A DNA stretch of 64,000 nt from Nostocoides sp. HKS02 (lineage in GTDB: Bacteria > Actinomycetota > Actinomycetes > Actinomycetales > Dermatophilaceae), in NCBI RefSeq assembly GCF_009707485.1, contig NZ_CP046121.1, positions 496,001-560,000 on the forward strand, in the 5' to 3' direction. Positions 18,030 to 28,028 of this stretch are shown here, piece by piece. A program made the position numbers and the translations under genes. The number at the start of each line of letters is the position of its first letter. Position 1 is the stretch's first letter. Under the pieces are notes generated by a model. The model saw only the letters and a program-made list of their open reading frames with translations, made no database searches and was not told the origin of the DNA.

Positions 18030-20731
18030 ATGGCGACACGTCCGTCCACCGCGCGCGCGGCTGGCCGCAGCACAGCAACGCGGCCCGCGAACCGCAAGAG
18101 CAGCACGCCCCGCAAGTCCCCGGCCCGCGGCAAGACCAGCGGTGGGGGACTCCCGCTTCCCCCTGCGCGCGGTCAAGGGCACGTGGATGGGGATGGCCCA
18201 CGTCGCCGGCGGTGCCGTGCGCCGCGTCGGCCACACCGCGAGCGACCTCGAGCCCGAGCACCGGCGCGACGGGCTCGGCTTCTTCCTCATCGGGCTGTCC
18301 ATCCTCGTCGCCGCCCGGGAGTGGTGGGCGTTCGAGGGCGCGCTGGGCGACGTCGTCCATGCCGTGGTGGCCGGCACCTTCGGTCGGGTGGCGTATGCCG
18401 TCCCGCTCGCCCTGCTCTTCCTCGGCACCCGCTTGCTCCGCGCACCTCAGGACAGCGCGGCCAACTCGCGCATCGGCATCGGCCTGGGCGCGATGGTGGT
18501 GTCTGCCGCGGGGCTGGCGCACGTCGCCGCAGGCATCCCGACCCCGCCCCACGGGGCGGCCGGCATGCGCGACGGCGGCGGGATCATCGGCTTCCTCGCC
18601 TCGAGCCCACTCCAGGCGGCGGTCTCGACGTACGGCACCGTGCCGATCCTGCTCATGCTGGGGCTCTTCGGCCTGCTCGTGATGACTGCCACCCCGGTCC
18701 ACCAGATCCCCGAACGGCTGCGCGAGCTGCGCGACCAGCTGCTCCACCGCGGCGTCCCGACCGACGAGACCGAGCCGGCGGCCGAAGAGAAGCCCAGGCG
18801 TCGCCGCCGCGTCATCGACCCCGACGGGCCGCTGGACGGCGACGAGGCGTTCGAGCAGGCGGCCCTCGTGGCGCCCGACGGCCGCCGCCTGCGGCCCGGC
18901 GAGAAGCGCCCGACCGCGCCGGGAGTCCTCGCTCCGTCCGCGCCCGCCGGGCCGGGCAGCGCCACCCGAAGCCCCGCCGTCGAGGTGAAGGCCGCCCTCG
19001 AGGCGCCTCCCACGACGCCCCTGCCGCAGCGCGTCGAGCAGCTCGCCCTCGCCGGCGACATCACCTACACGCTGCCCGACAACGCCCTCCTCGAGCCGGG
19101 CTCGCCGCACAAGACCCGCAGCGCCGCCAACGACCGCGTCGTCGAGTCGCTGTCGCAGGTCCTCGAGCAGTTCGACATCGACGCCCAGGTCACCGGCTTC
19201 AGCCGCGGGCCGACCGTCACCCGCTACGAGGTCGAGCTCGGTCGCGGCACGAAGGTCGAGCGGGTCACCGCCCTGTCCAAGAACATCGCGTATGCCGTGG
19301 CCTCGGCCGACGTGCGCATCCTCAGCCCGATCCCGGGCAAGTCCGCCATCGGCATCGAGATCCCGAACGCCGACCGCGAGAAGGTCAGCCTCGGCGACGT
19401 GCTGCGCAGCCAGGCCGCCCGCGGCAACGACCACCCGATGGTCATGGGCGTCGGCAAGGACGTGGAGGGCGGCTACGTCATCGCCAACCTCGCGAAGATG
19501 CCCCACCTGCTCGTCGCCGGTGCCACCGGGGCCGGCAAGTCGAGCTTCGTGAACTCGATGATCACCTCGGTGCTCATGCGCTCCACGCCCGACGAGGTCC
19601 GCATGGTCCTGGTCGACCCCAAGCGGGTGGAGCTCACGGCATACGAGGGGATCCCGCACCTCATCACCCCGATCATCACGAACCCCAAGAAGGCCGCCGA
19701 AGCGCTGCAGTGGGTCGTGCGCGAGATGGACACCCGCTACGACGACCTCGCGCAGTTCGGGTTCAAGCACGTCGACGACTTCAACAAGGCGGTGCGGGCC
19801 GGCAAGGTCAAGCCGCTGCCCGGGTCCGAGCGGGTCATCCACCCGTACCCCTACCTGCTGGTCATCGTCGACGAGCTCGCCGACCTCATGATGGTCGCGC
19901 CACGAGACGTCGAGGAGTGCATCGTCCGCATCACCCAGCTCGCGCGGGCCGCCGGCATCCACCTCGTCCTGGCCACGCAGCGCCCGTCCGTGGACGTCGT
20001 CACCGGCCTGATCAAGGCGAACATCCCGTCCCGGATGGCCTTCGCCACCTCCTCGCTGGCGGACAGCCGGGTGGTCCTCGACCAGCCGGGCGCCGAGAAG
20101 CTCATCGGCCAGGGTGACGCGCTTGTTCCTGCCGATGGGCACGAGCAAGCCGATGCGTGTGCAGGGCGCCTGGGTCACCGAGTCCGAGATCCAGAACGTC
20201 GTCAAGCACGTCACCGAGCAGCTCAAGCCGAACTACCGCGACGACGTGACCGTCGTCGCGGCGAAGAAGCAGGTCGAGGACGACATCGGTGACGACCTCG
20301 ACCTGCTGCTGCAGGCCACCGAGCTCGTCGTCACGACGCAGTTCGGCTCGACGTCGATGCTGCAGCGCAAGCTGCGCGTCGGCTTCGCCAAGGCCGGCCG
20401 CCTCATGGACCTGCTCGAGTCCCGCGGCGTGGTGGGACCCTCCGAGGGCTCCAAGGCGCGCGACGTGCTCGTGAAGCCCGACGACCTCCCGGTCACGCTG
20501 GCGCTCATGCGCGGTGACGTGGTGCCGGACCCGGAGCCGGTGTTCGACGCGCAGGCGCCGGTCAGCCACGGGTCCACCGACAGCACTGACGACCTCGGCG
20601 CGCCTGGCCCGGCGCCGTATGCCGCGGGGCGCGACCCGCGCTACGACGGCGACCCGGTCGCGGCGCAGTACGACGGGTACGAGCAGGCGCCGGAGTCGAC
20701 CGATGCGTGGGAGCTCACCGGACGCGACTGA
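18030..20731 (+). CDS. ftsK: DNA translocase FtsK/SpoIIIE (two apparent frameshifts)
   Basis: FtsK pumps chromosomal DNA through the closing septum. The N-terminal basic Arg/Ser/Thr-rich segment is followed by membrane helices ([29 protein letters not shown] and others), a linker, and the motor with Walker [10 protein letters not shown], Walker [14 protein letters not shown] and [21 protein letters not shown]. The C-terminal winged-helix gamma domain ([21 protein letters not shown]) reads KOPS. The frame slips at C5 18159-18163 and at CTTG 20122-20125; removing one base at each gives a continuous protein of about 899 residues. Since ftsK is normally essential, both are probably sequence errors. 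The ATG at 18030 is leaderless. Confidence 0.92.
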
Positions 20732-20782
20732 GCCGGGCGGAATGGGCGGAATGGATTGGGGGCCCGTCGTCGTTGCGCCCAC

Positions 20783-22099
20783 GTGACCACAACCACCGAG
20801 CCGCTGACCGACGCCACCGTGACGACGCCCCACGCGGCTCACGCGACGGCTCCCGTCCCGGCGGGCCCGGCGCCCAGCCCGGCAGGACTGGCGCCCAGCC
20901 CGGCCCCGAGCGCGCGGTCCACCCTGCGGTTCGTCCTGGTCCTCGGCGCGCTGATGGCCATCGGGCCGCTCACCATCGACACCTACCTGCCCGCCCTGCC
21001 GTCGATCACCCACGACCTCGCTGCCTCGGAGTCGGCGGTCCAGGCCACCCTGACCGGGATCCTGCTCGGCATGGGCCTCGGGCAGCTGCTCATCGGGCCG
21101 CTGTCCGACGCCATCGGCCGGCGCAAGCCGCTGATCGCCGGGGTGGCGCTGCACATCCTCGCGTCGGTGCTCTGCGCCCTCGCGCCGACGGTGGAGCTGC
21201 TGACCGTCGGACGCGTGCTCCAGGGCCTGGGCAACGCCGCGGTGGCGGTCGTGGCGATGGCCACGGTCCGCGACGTCTTCGTGGGCTCGGCCGCGGCGAC
21301 CCTGCTGTCGCGCCTCATGCTCGTCTCCGGCGTGGCGCCGATCCTCGCGCCGACGCTCGGGGGAGCCATCCTGCGGTTCACGACGTGGCGCGGCGTCTTC
21401 GTCGTGCTGGCGGTGGCCGGGGTGCTGCTCGTGACGCTGGCGTCGACCGCGCTGCGCGAGACGCTGCCGGTGGAGCGACGTCGCCCGGCCGATGTCCGCG
21501 ACGTCCTCGGCACCTACCGCGGCCTGCTTCGCGACCGCACCTTCGTCGGGCTGGTGCTCGTGGCGGGGCTCGGCTTCGCCACGCTCTTCTCCTACATCGG
21601 CGGCTCGTCGTTCGTCCTGCAGGACGTCTACGGCCTGAGCGCCCAGCAGTTCGCCCTCGTGTTCGGAGCCAACTCCCTCGGCCTCATCGTGGCTTCGCAG
21701 GTCAACCCGCTGCTGGTGCGGCGGTACGGCCCGCGCATCGTGCTGCGGGCCGCCGTAAGCGTGTCCGCCGTGGCCGCGCTGACGCTGCTCGCCGCTGCCG
21801 TCACCGGGATCGGTGGGCTCGCCACGATCCTTGCGCCGCTCTGGGTGGTGCTGGCCTGCGCCGGCCTGACCTTCCCGAACACCCCCGCGCTCGCGCTCAC
21901 CCGGCACGGTGAGGCGGCCGGCACGGCAGCCGCGCTGCTCGGCGCCTCGCAGTTCGCGATCGGTGGGGCAGCGGCGCCGCTGATCGGTGCGATGGGCTCC
22001 GGCTCCGCGGTCCCGATGGCGGTCGTCATGGCCAGCTGCGCCACCCTCGCCGCGGTTGTCGCGGCCAGGACCCTTCGGGTCAGCGTCATCACCGACTGA
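20783..22099 (+). CDS. Bcr/CflA-type MFS multidrug exporter
   Basis: The 438-residue protein starts with a soluble Thr/Pro/Ala-rich leader of about 45 residues containing a short repeat (PAPSPAGLAPSPAPS). Twelve predicted membrane helices follow. The block AIGPLTIDTYLPALPSI in the first helix is diagnostic of the Bcr/CflA drug-resistance family, and GQLLIGPLSDAIGRRKPL is the MFS loop 2-3 signature. It likely exports drugs by proton antiport, substrate unknown. The GTG at 20783 was chosen; an alternative start at 20756 lacks support. It follows ftsK by about 50 bases. Confidence 0.9.
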   Translation: MTTTTEPLTDATVTTPHAAHATAPVPAGPAPSPAGLAPSPAPSARSTLRFVLVLGALMAIGPLTIDTYLPALPSITHDLAASESAVQATLTGILLGMGLGQLLIGPLSDAIGRRKPLIAGVALHILASVLCALAPTVELLTVGRVLQGLGNAAVAVVAMATVRDVFVGSAAATLLSRLMLVSGVAPILAPTLGGAILRFTTWRGVFVVLAVAGVLLVTLASTALRETLPVERRRPADVRDVLGTYRGLLRDRTFVGLVLVAGLGFATLFSYIGGSSFVLQDVYGLSAQQFALVFGANSLGLIVASQVNPLLVRRYGPRIVLRAAVSVSAVAALTLLAAAVTGIGGLATILAPLWVVLACAGLTFPNTPALALTRHGEAAGTAAALLGASQFAIGGAAAPLIGAMGSGSAVPMAVVMASCATLAAVVAARTLRVSVITD

Positions 22100-22106
22100 C
22101 CGCCCC

Positions 22107-22112
22107 TAGGGT
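22107..22112 (+). promoter_or_regulatory. -10 box of the ion channel gene (leaderless)
   Basis: TAGGGT ends 7 nt before the ATG at 22120. Confidence 0.5.
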
Positions 22113-22119
22113 GGGCGCC

Positions 22120-22783
22120 ATGCGCGCACAGCTCTCGGCGGTCAAGGCGCACCCGAGCGGGGTGCTCCTCGGCGCCCAGCTCCTCGAGGTGCTGGCCTAC
22201 CCGTTCGCGGGCGACGCGGCGCTCGGGCGGACCCTCATCGGGATCTTCGGCGTGGTCATCCTGGCCGTGGCCGTGTATGCCGTTCGCGCCACGCCCGCGC
22301 TCACCTGGGTGGCCGTGGTGCTGGGCGTCCCGGTGGTCGCCCTCACGGTGGCCGAGGGTTTCGTTCCCGACAACCCCGGGGTGGTCCTGTCGGCCGCGCT
22401 GGTGCGTGCCGCGTTCTACGGCTACACGAGCTACGCCCTCATCCGTTACCTGTTCGCCGACTCGTGGGTCACCCGCGACGAGATCTTCGCCGTGGGCGCG
22501 AACTTCACGGTCGTCTCGTGGATGTTCGCGTACCTCTTCACGGCCGTCCAGGTCGTCTGGCCGGGGTCGTTCATCGCCTACCAGGGGGGAGGGACAGCGC
22601 ACCTTCCTCGAGCTGCTCTTCCTGTCCTTCGCCAACCTCACCAGCGTCGGCTTGTCCGACGTGACCGCCGTGCTGCCCCACGCGCGCTCGGTGGTGATCA
22701 TCGAGCAGGTGGCCGGCGTCATGTACGTCGCGCTGATCATCGCCCGGGTGGTCGGGCTGACGATCACGCGCTGGCGCACCTAG
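22120..22783 (+). CDS. Two-pore-domain-like (Ion_trans_2) ion channel family protein, apparent frameshift
   Basis: The N-terminal part has four hydrophobic segments. After an apparent extra G in the run 22584-22589, the frame moves to FLELLFLSFANLTSVGLSDVT, a pore helix plus filter-like loop, then a last membrane helix (GVMYVALIIARVVGLTI). The corrected protein is about 220 residues. In place of the potassium-selective TVGYGD there is TSVGLSD, so ion selectivity is uncertain. Such proteins are common in actinobacteria and uncharacterised. Its stop is 10 bases from the convergent dipeptidase gene. Confidence 0.8.
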
Positions 22784-22793
22784 CCCGGCGTGC

Positions 22794-23960
22794 TCAGCCG
22801 TCGAGCTCGCTGATCGTCGCCAGGCTCGGGCCGCGCTGCTCCTGGAGTGCCCTCGCACCCGACTCCGCCTCGCGCATGACGCGCAGGATGTTGCCGCTGG
22901 CGAGCTTGCCCAGGTCCTCGTCGGACCATCCGCGCTCGGCCAGCGCCTCGAGCAGGCGACGGTAGCCGGTGACGTCCTCGAGCCCTTCGGGCAGCACCTC
23001 GACCCCGTCGTAGTCGCCGCCGAGCCCGACGTGGTCGACGCCGGCGACCTCGCGGACGTGCTCGACGTGGGCGACGACATCGGCCAGCGTCGCCGGCGGC
23101 TCGGGCACCCGCTCGCGGTATGCCGCGAAGAAGGCCGCGAACTCGTCGGCGTCGGCCGGGGTGATGCCCTCGGACGCGGCCTGTGCCGTGCCCTCGGCCC
23201 GCCACGCCGCGGCCTGCGGGTTCACGAAGCTCGGGACGAAGGTGACCATGCAGACGCCCCCGTTGTCGCGCAGCGCCTCGAGCACGTCGTCCGGCGCGTT
23301 GCGCGGGCTGTCGCACACGGCCTGTGCCGACGAGTGGCTGAAGATCGCCGGCACCTGCGCCACGCGAAGGGCGTGGCGCATGGTCTCCGCCGAGACGTGC
23401 GAGAGGTCGACGAGCATCCCGATGCGGTTCATCTCGCGGACCACCTCGACGCCGAACGGCGACAGTCCGCCGTGGACCCGGGCGTCGGTGGCCGAGTCCG
23501 CCCAGGGGACGTTGCTGTTGTGCGTCAGGGTGAGGTAGCGCACCCCGAGGACGTGCAGCATCCGCAACGTCGCGAGCGAGCTGTTGATCGAGTGACCGCC
23601 CTCGGCGCCCAGCAGCGACGCGATCCGGCCGCCGGCCCACGCCGCCTCCACCTCGTCGGCCGTCCGCGCGAACGCCAGCTGGTCGGCATACCTCGCCACC
23701 AGCTGGTGACCGGCATCGATCTGCTCCAACGTCGCGCTCACCGCCGCGTCGCCGGTGAGCGAGGCCGGCACGAACACCGACCAGAACTGGCCGCCGACCC
23801 CGCCCTGGCGCAGCCGTGGCAGGTCCGTGTGGGTCGGGGTGCCGCCTGCGCCGACGTCGAGCCGGTCGAAGTCGTAGCCCACGCGGGCGCGAGCCTCCCA
23901 GAGCAAGTCGTTGTGCCCGTCGATCACGGGGTGGGCTCGCAGGAGGGCGCTGACCGTCAT
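22794..23960 (-). CDS. Membrane dipeptidase (renal dipeptidase family, M19)
   Basis: The 388-residue zinc enzyme begins with HPVIDGHNDLLW, where the HxD pair binds zinc. Further conserved blocks are LLGAEGGHSINSSL (bridging Glu), YLTLTHNSNVPWADS, VDLSHVSAETM and FSHSSAQAVCDSPRNAPDD, with GLGGDYDG near the end. M19 enzymes cleave dipeptides, including those with D-residues. There is no signal peptide, so it is likely cytoplasmic. The ATG at 23960 lies six bases after TACGGT. It is divergent from rimO with only 32 bp between the start codons. Confidence 0.94.
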   Translation of the reverse strand: MTVSALLRAHPVIDGHNDLLWEARARVGYDFDRLDVGAGGTPTHTDLPRLRQGGVGGQFWSVFVPASLTGDAAVSATLEQIDAGHQLVARYADQLAFARTADEVEAAWAGGRIASLLGAEGGHSINSSLATLRMLHVLGVRYLTLTHNSNVPWADSATDARVHGGLSPFGVEVVREMNRIGMLVDLSHVSAETMRHALRVAQVPAIFSHSSAQAVCDSPRNAPDDVLEALRDNGGVCMVTFVPSFVNPQAAAWRAEGTAQAASEGITPADADEFAAFFAAYRERVPEPPATLADVVAHVEHVREVAGVDHVGLGGDYDGVEVLPEGLEDVTGYRRLLEALAERGWSDEDLGKLASGNILRVMREAESGARALQEQRGPSLATISELDG

Positions 23961-23966
23961 GACGTC

Positions 23967-23972
23967 ACCGTA
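23967..23972 (-). promoter_or_regulatory. -10 box of the dipeptidase gene (leaderless)
   Basis: TACGGT on the minus strand ends 6 nt before the start codon. Confidence 0.5.
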
Positions 23973-23980
23973 CCCACCCC

Positions 23981-23986
23981 TAGAGT
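23981..23986 (+). promoter_or_regulatory. -10 box of rimO (leaderless)
   Basis: TAGAGT ends 6 nt before the rimO ATG, only 8 bp from the opposing -10 box of the dipeptidase gene, so the two promoters probably compete. Confidence 0.55.
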
Positions 23987-23992
23987 GGACGC

Positions 23993-25477
23993 ATGAGCTC
24001 GACCGCACAGCGCAGTGTCGCCCTGGTCACCTTGGGGTGCACCCGCAACGACGTCGACTCCGAGGAGCTCGCCGGCCGCCTCGCCGCGGAGGGCTGGCTG
24101 CTGGTCGACAGCGCCGACGATGCCGACGTCGCGGTGGTCAACACCTGCGGGTTCGTCGAGCAGGCCAAGAAGGACTCGATCGACGTGCTGCTCGAGGCGT
24201 CCGCTCGCAAGGGCCAGGGCCGCACCAAGGCCGTCGTCGCCGTGGGCTGCCTCGCCGAGCGGTACGGATCCCAGCTCGCCGCCGAGCTGCCCGAGGCCGA
24301 CGCGGTGCTGGGGTTCGACTCCTACGCCGACATGTCGACGCACCTGCAGGCCATCCTCGACGGCCACGCACCGGCCTCCCACACGCCCCAGGACCGCCGC
24401 CGGCTCCTGCCGCTGTCTCCCGTGGAGCGTCAGGACGGCGCCGCTGCGGTGGCCATCCCAGGTCACGGTGTCCCGGCTGACGTGACCATCGAGGGCCCCG
24501 TGCCCGCCTCCGGGCCCAGAGTGATCCGGGCTCGCCTCGACGGGCGCCCGTGGGCTCCGCTGAAGATCGCCAGCGGCTGCGACCGCCGCTGCGCCTTCTG
24601 CGCGATCCCGATGTTCCGCGGCGCCTTCGTGTCACGTCGTCCGCACGACATCATCGCCGAGGCCCACTGGCTGGCCGAGCGTGGCGTCAAGGAGCTCTTC
24701 CTGGTCAGCGAGAACTCCACGTCCTACGGCAAGGATCTCGGCGATATCGGCCTGCTCGAGAAGCTGCTGCCCGAGCTCACCGCGGTGCCCGGCATCGAGC
24801 GCGTGCGGGTCTCCTACCTCCAGCCCGCCGAGATCCGACCCGACCTGCTCGACGCCATGGCGACCGTGCCCGGCGTGGTGCCGTACTTCGACATCTCGTT
24901 CCAGCACGCCTCGGCGCCGCTGCTGCGCTCGATGCGACGCTTCGGCGGTCGCGAGGCGTTCCTCGGCCTGCTCGACCAGGTCCGTGAGCGGGCCCCGCTC
25001 GCCGGCATCCGCAGCAACGTCATCGTGGGTTTCCCGGGTGAGACCGAGGACGACCTCGCCGAGCTCGAGGCGTTCCTCGTCGCGGCCCGGCTCGACGTCG
25101 TGGGCGTGTTCGGGTACTCCGACGAGGACGGCACCGAGGCGCAGACCTATGGCGAGAAGCTGTCCGACGACGTCGTCACCGAGCGCGTCGCCCGGTTCAG
25201 CGCGCTGATCGAGGAGCTCAACCTCCAGCGCGCGGAGGAGCGCATCGGCGAGACCGTCGAGGTCCTCGTGGAGTCCGTGCCGTCCGGGTCGTCTGGGTCG
25301 TCTGAGTCGGATGACGACGAGCCGATGGTCGTGGGTCGGGCAGCGCACCAGGGCCCGGATGTCGACGGAGTCACCTACCTCGATCCTGCGGAGTTCCCCG
25401 GCGTCCGGGTGGGTGACCTCGTCCCCGCCAGGATCGTCGCCACCCACGGCATCGACCTCGTGGGGCAGCCGTGCTGA
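23993..25477 (+). CDS. rimO: Ribosomal protein S12 methylthiotransferase
   Basis: The 494-residue radical-SAM enzyme methylthiolates an aspartate of ribosomal protein S12. The N-terminal UPF0004 domain carries three cluster cysteines ([29 protein letters not shown]). The radical-SAM motif CDRRCAFC lies at about residues 196-203, and a C-terminal TRAM domain follows. The N-terminal block [11 protein letters not shown] marks RimO rather than MiaB, whose paralogue is also in this window. An insertion of about 50 residues separates the first two domains ([18 protein letters not shown] region), and a Ser/Asp patch lies before the TRAM end. It overlaps pgsA by 7 bases. Confidence 0.96.
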   Translation: MSSTAQRSVALVTLGCTRNDVDSEELAGRLAAEGWLLVDSADDADVAVVNTCGFVEQAKKDSIDVLLEASARKGQGRTKAVVAVGCLAERYGSQLAAELPEADAVLGFDSYADMSTHLQAILDGHAPASHTPQDRRRLLPLSPVERQDGAAAVAIPGHGVPADVTIEGPVPASGPRVIRARLDGRPWAPLKIASGCDRRCAFCAIPMFRGAFVSRRPHDIIAEAHWLAERGVKELFLVSENSTSYGKDLGDIGLLEKLLPELTAVPGIERVRVSYLQPAEIRPDLLDAMATVPGVVPYFDISFQHASAPLLRSMRRFGGREAFLGLLDQVRERAPLAGIRSNVIVGFPGETEDDLAELEAFLVAARLDVVGVFGYSDEDGTEAQTYGEKLSDDVVTERVARFSALIEELNLQRAEERIGETVEVLVESVPSGSSGSSESDDDEPMVVGRAAHQGPDVDGVTYLDPAEFPGVRVGDLVPARIVATHGIDLVGQPC

Positions 25478-26136
25478 GCGAGTCGGCCCCCGCACCTGAC
25501 CCGGCCGCGACCCCGGTGGCCAGCCCGGCGCCCAGCTCGTGGAACGTCGCCAACGCGCTCACCGTGTGCCGCATCCTGCTCGTCCCCGTCTACGGCTGGT
25601 TGCTGCTCAGCGACGGCGGCGCCAGCCCCAGAGAGCGCTGGTGGGCTGCCGCGGTGCTCGTGGTGGCGACCGCGACCGACCGGCTGGACGGCGACCTCGC
25701 GCGCCGTCACGGGCTGGTGACCAACCTCGGCAAGATCGCCGACCCGATCGCCGACAAGACCCTGATGGGCATGGCGTTCGTCGGCCTGTCGATCCTCGGG
25801 GACCTGCCGTGGTGGGTCACCGTCGTCGTGCTCGTGCGCGAGTGGGGGGTCACGGTGCTGCGCTTCTACGTGATCCGCCACGGGGTCATGCCCGCTGGCC
25901 GCGGGGGCAAGGTCAAGACGGCACTGCAGTTCTTCGGGCTGTTGTTGTACACGCTGCCGCTGTGGTCCTTCCCCGGAGCGGACGCGTGGACGTGGGTGGC
26001 CCGGATCATCCTGGCGCTGGCCGTCCTGGTTACCGTCGTCACCGGCCTCGACATCGCCGTCAAGGCGTTTCGGCTGCGCCGCGACAGCCCCCGGTCGGAG
26101 CGCAAGCGCCAGGCTCGCGCCGCACGCCGCGGATGA
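25471..26136 (+). CDS. pgsA: CDP-alcohol phosphatidyltransferase, probable phosphatidylglycerophosphate synthase
   Basis: The 221-residue membrane enzyme contains the full CDP-alcohol signature [19 protein letters not shown] followed by IADPIAD (about residues 70-95), whose aspartates bind the metal and CDP-lipid. Hydrophobic helices flank it. It transfers a phosphatidyl group to glycerol-3-phosphate in the inner membrane. The assignment to PgsA follows from length and from the rimO-pgsA-cinA order seen in actinobacteria. The GTG at 25471 overlaps the rimO end. The basic tail ([13 protein letters not shown]) is probably cytoplasmic. Confidence 0.92.
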   Translation: MLSESAPAPDPAATPVASPAPSSWNVANALTVCRILLVPVYGWLLLSDGGASPRERWWAAAVLVVATATDRLDGDLARRHGLVTNLGKIADPIADKTLMGMAFVGLSILGDLPWWVTVVVLVREWGVTVLRFYVIRHGVMPAGRGGKVKTALQFFGLLLYTLPLWSFPGADAWTWVARIILALAVLVTVVTGLDIAVKAFRLRRDSPRSERKRQARAARRG

Positions 26137-26639
26137 GCGCCGCCGAGGTCGTGGCCACCCTGACGGCCTCTGGGCTGACGATCGGCACCGCCGAGTCGCT
26201 CACCGGCGGGCTGGTCTGCGGCGCCCTGACGGAGGTGCCCGGTGCCTCCGCGGTCGTCCGGGGTGGGGTGGTCGCCTACGCCACCGACCTCAAGGCGGCG
26301 ATGCTGGGCGTCGACGCCGACTTGCTGACAGCCGGGGGCGCTGTCCAGGCCGAGGTCGCGGTCCAGATGGCCCAGGGCGTATGCCGCGTGCTCGGCTGCG
26401 AGGTGGGCGTCGCGACGACCGGCGTCGCCGGACCCGATCCCCAGGACGGTCAGCCGGTGGGCACAGTGTTCGTCGCCGTGGCGACGTCCGCAGCGGCCGG
26501 GAGCCCTGCCTGTGTCCGCGTCGAGGCACTCTCGCTCGACGGAAGCCGGGATTCGATCCGCCACGAGACGGTCGAGGCCGCACTGGCCCTCGTGCTGGCT
26601 GTGGTGGAGGCCCAGGCGCAGGCTCACGTGCGCGAGTGA
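26133..26639 (+). CDS. cinA: CinA-family protein (nicotinamide-nucleotide amidohydrolase domain)
   Basis: The 168-residue protein is a stand-alone CinA C-terminal domain (PncC type): [22 protein letters not shown] at residues 15-36 holds the catalytic Ser/Lys-type region, followed by [17 protein letters not shown] and [18 protein letters not shown]. The family deamidates NMN to recycle NAD. It lacks the N-terminal MoCF domain of full-length CinA, as is usual in actinobacteria. The ATG overlaps the pgsA stop (ATGA). Confidence 0.92.
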   Translation: MSAAEVVATLTASGLTIGTAESLTGGLVCGALTEVPGASAVVRGGVVAYATDLKAAMLGVDADLLTAGGAVQAEVAVQMAQGVCRVLGCEVGVATTGVAGPDPQDGQPVGTVFVAVATSAAAGSPACVRVEALSLDGSRDSIRHETVEAALALVLAVVEAQAQAHVRE

Positions 26640-26808
26640 CCGCTGCGGAAGATTCTGGCCGCCCGAGTCGTTGATCACGACATACTGTGAGTTTGTCCAA
26701 TCCTCCGCGCGCGGTGTCCGGGGCGCGGGGTACCGTGGTCACAGCGGTCCGGTGCGCGGTGCACCAGGCCCGGTGCCGGAAAGGTGCCGAGTCCATGAGG
26801 GAGGCGTC

Positions 26809-27108
26809 ATGATCCTGCTTCGTCGAGAGCTCGGTGACGTCCTCCGCGAGCAGCGGCAGTCGCAGGGACGCACCCTGCGCGAGGTGTCGGCTGCGGCGTC
26901 GGTGTCGCTGGGTTACCTCAGCGAGGTCGAGCGCGGCGAGAAGGAAGCATCATCCGAGCTGCTTGCCTCGATCTGTGGGGCGCTGCGCCTGCCACTGTCC
27001 GAGGTGCTTGGTCAGGTGTCCGAGCGGGTGGCCGAGACCGAGGCGCTGACAGCTCCGGTGGCGCTGCCGATTCCCTCGACTCCGCTGGTGTCCGCCTCCG
27101 CCGCCTGA
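26809..27108 (+). CDS. clgR: XRE-family regulator ClgR
   Basis: The 99-residue protein has an XRE domain over residues 5-65 with [33 protein letters not shown], the highly conserved ClgR core. ClgR activates clp protease and related stress genes in actinobacteria and is itself degraded by Clp. The last 30 residues are Pro/Ser/Ala-rich and end in SASAA, the kind of non-polar tail that ClpP-dependent degradation of ClgR uses in relatives (inferred here). The ATG at 26809 has GAGGGAGG just upstream. A TACCGT box at 26731-26736 is a possible -10, giving a leader of about 70 bases. Confidence 0.92.
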   Translation: MILLRRELGDVLREQRQSQGRTLREVSAAASVSLGYLSEVERGEKEASSELLASICGALRLPLSEVLGQVSERVAETEALTAPVALPIPSTPLVSASAA

Positions 27109-27148
27109 GCGTGCGCTGGCTGAGCGTCTCCGTCTGAGCGTCTCCGCG
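27106..27148. repeat. TGAGCG-containing tandem repeat at the clgR end
   Basis: TGAGCGTCTCCG occurs at 27121-27132 and again at 27135-27146 (14-bp period), and a third TGAGCG at 27106 contains the clgR stop codon. It is a small local duplication in the gap before nei. Confidence 0.7.
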
Positions 27149-27158
27149 CCTCGCTTGC

Positions 27159-28025
27159 TCAGCGTGCGCGGTACGGCGTCGCCCGTCCCCCCGACGACCC
27201 CAGGGGCCGTTGTGGCCTGCCGTCGTCCGTCATCCCCAGGCCGCCCTGGCACGTGGGGCAGTAGAACATCGTGCGCTCACGCCCGGGCGGCCCCACCATG
27301 GCGACGCGGACCGTGCTCGCGCACCGTCGACAGGGCCGTCCTGCCCGGGCATGGACGTAGGTCTCCTCGCCGTGACGGCGTACGCCGGTGCTGGCCTGCA
27401 CCCCCTGGTGCCGTGCGGTGTCGATGAGCCGGTGCACCCGGGCCACCAGCGTGGCAAGGACCGCCTCGGGCAGCTCAGCGGCCATGGTCCACGGGTGCAG
27501 TCGCTCGAGGAACAGGCTCTCGGCAGCCCAGAGCGTGCCCACGCCGGCGAGGTGTCGCTGGTCGAGCAGCGCAGCCCCGATCGTGGCGTCGCTGGTGCGC
27601 AGGTTGGCGACCGCGACGGCCGCGTCCCAGTCGGGGCCGAGCAGGTCGGGGCCGAGGTGGCCCACGACGGTGGGCTCGTCAGCGGTGGGCAGGACCTCCA
27701 GCAGACCGAGACGGAGCCCGAGCGCGGTCCAGGTGCTCGTGCCGATCGCGGCCCGCAGGTCGCTGCGGCGTAACCAGCGGGGTGTGTCGGCGGCCCGCTC
27801 GACGCGCCACTGACCCTCCATGCGGAGGTGGGAGTGCACCGTCACCCCCGAGTCGAGCCGGTGCAGCAGATGCTTGCCGCGACTGACCACCTCGAGGGTG
27901 GTGGCGCCTCTCAGGTCGATGGTGGCGACCGCAGGAAAGCGCAGGTCGCACACCACCACCGGCGCGCCGGCCAGCGCCTGGTCGAGCCGGTGGGCCGTGC
28001 GCCAGACGGTGTCACCCTCGGGCAT
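27159..28025 (-). CDS. nei: Endonuclease VIII / formamidopyrimidine-DNA glycosylase family
   Basis: The 288-residue DNA repair enzyme starts MPEGDTVWR; Pro2 and Glu3 are the catalytic residues of the Fpg/Nei family, and PEGDT rather than PELPE points to Nei. The H2TH region (LLDQRHLAGVGTLWAAESLF) and a C-terminal zinc finger (CRRCAST...FYCPTC) are present. It excises oxidised pyrimidines and nicks the strand. About 28 extra residues follow the zinc finger. Its ATG is three bases after the lhr stop, so it may be co-transcribed with that helicase. Confidence 0.93.
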   Translation of the reverse strand: MPEGDTVWRTAHRLDQALAGAPVVVCDLRFPAVATIDLRGATTLEVVSRGKHLLHRLDSGVTVHSHLRMEGQWRVERAADTPRWLRRSDLRAAIGTSTWTALGLRLGLLEVLPTADEPTVVGHLGPDLLGPDWDAAVAVANLRTSDATIGAALLDQRHLAGVGTLWAAESLFLERLHPWTMAAELPEAVLATLVARVHRLIDTARHQGVQASTGVRRHGEETYVHARAGRPCRRCASTVRVAMVGPPGRERTMFYCPTCQGGLGMTDDGRPQRPLGSSGGRATPYRAR

Positions 28026-28028
28026 CGG

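Noticed and set aside
15829..20292. A single plus-strand reading frame of 1,487 codons spanning rnj, the riboswitch gene and ftsK
   Set aside because: It is a chance open frame in GC-rich DNA: the first part is out of frame with rnj and antisense to the class-V aminotransferase gene. Only its last part, the ftsK core, is real.
22794..24008. Start of the dipeptidase at 24008
   Set aside because: It would overlap the rimO start; the ATG at 23960 is six bases after a -10 box and starts the conserved sequence.
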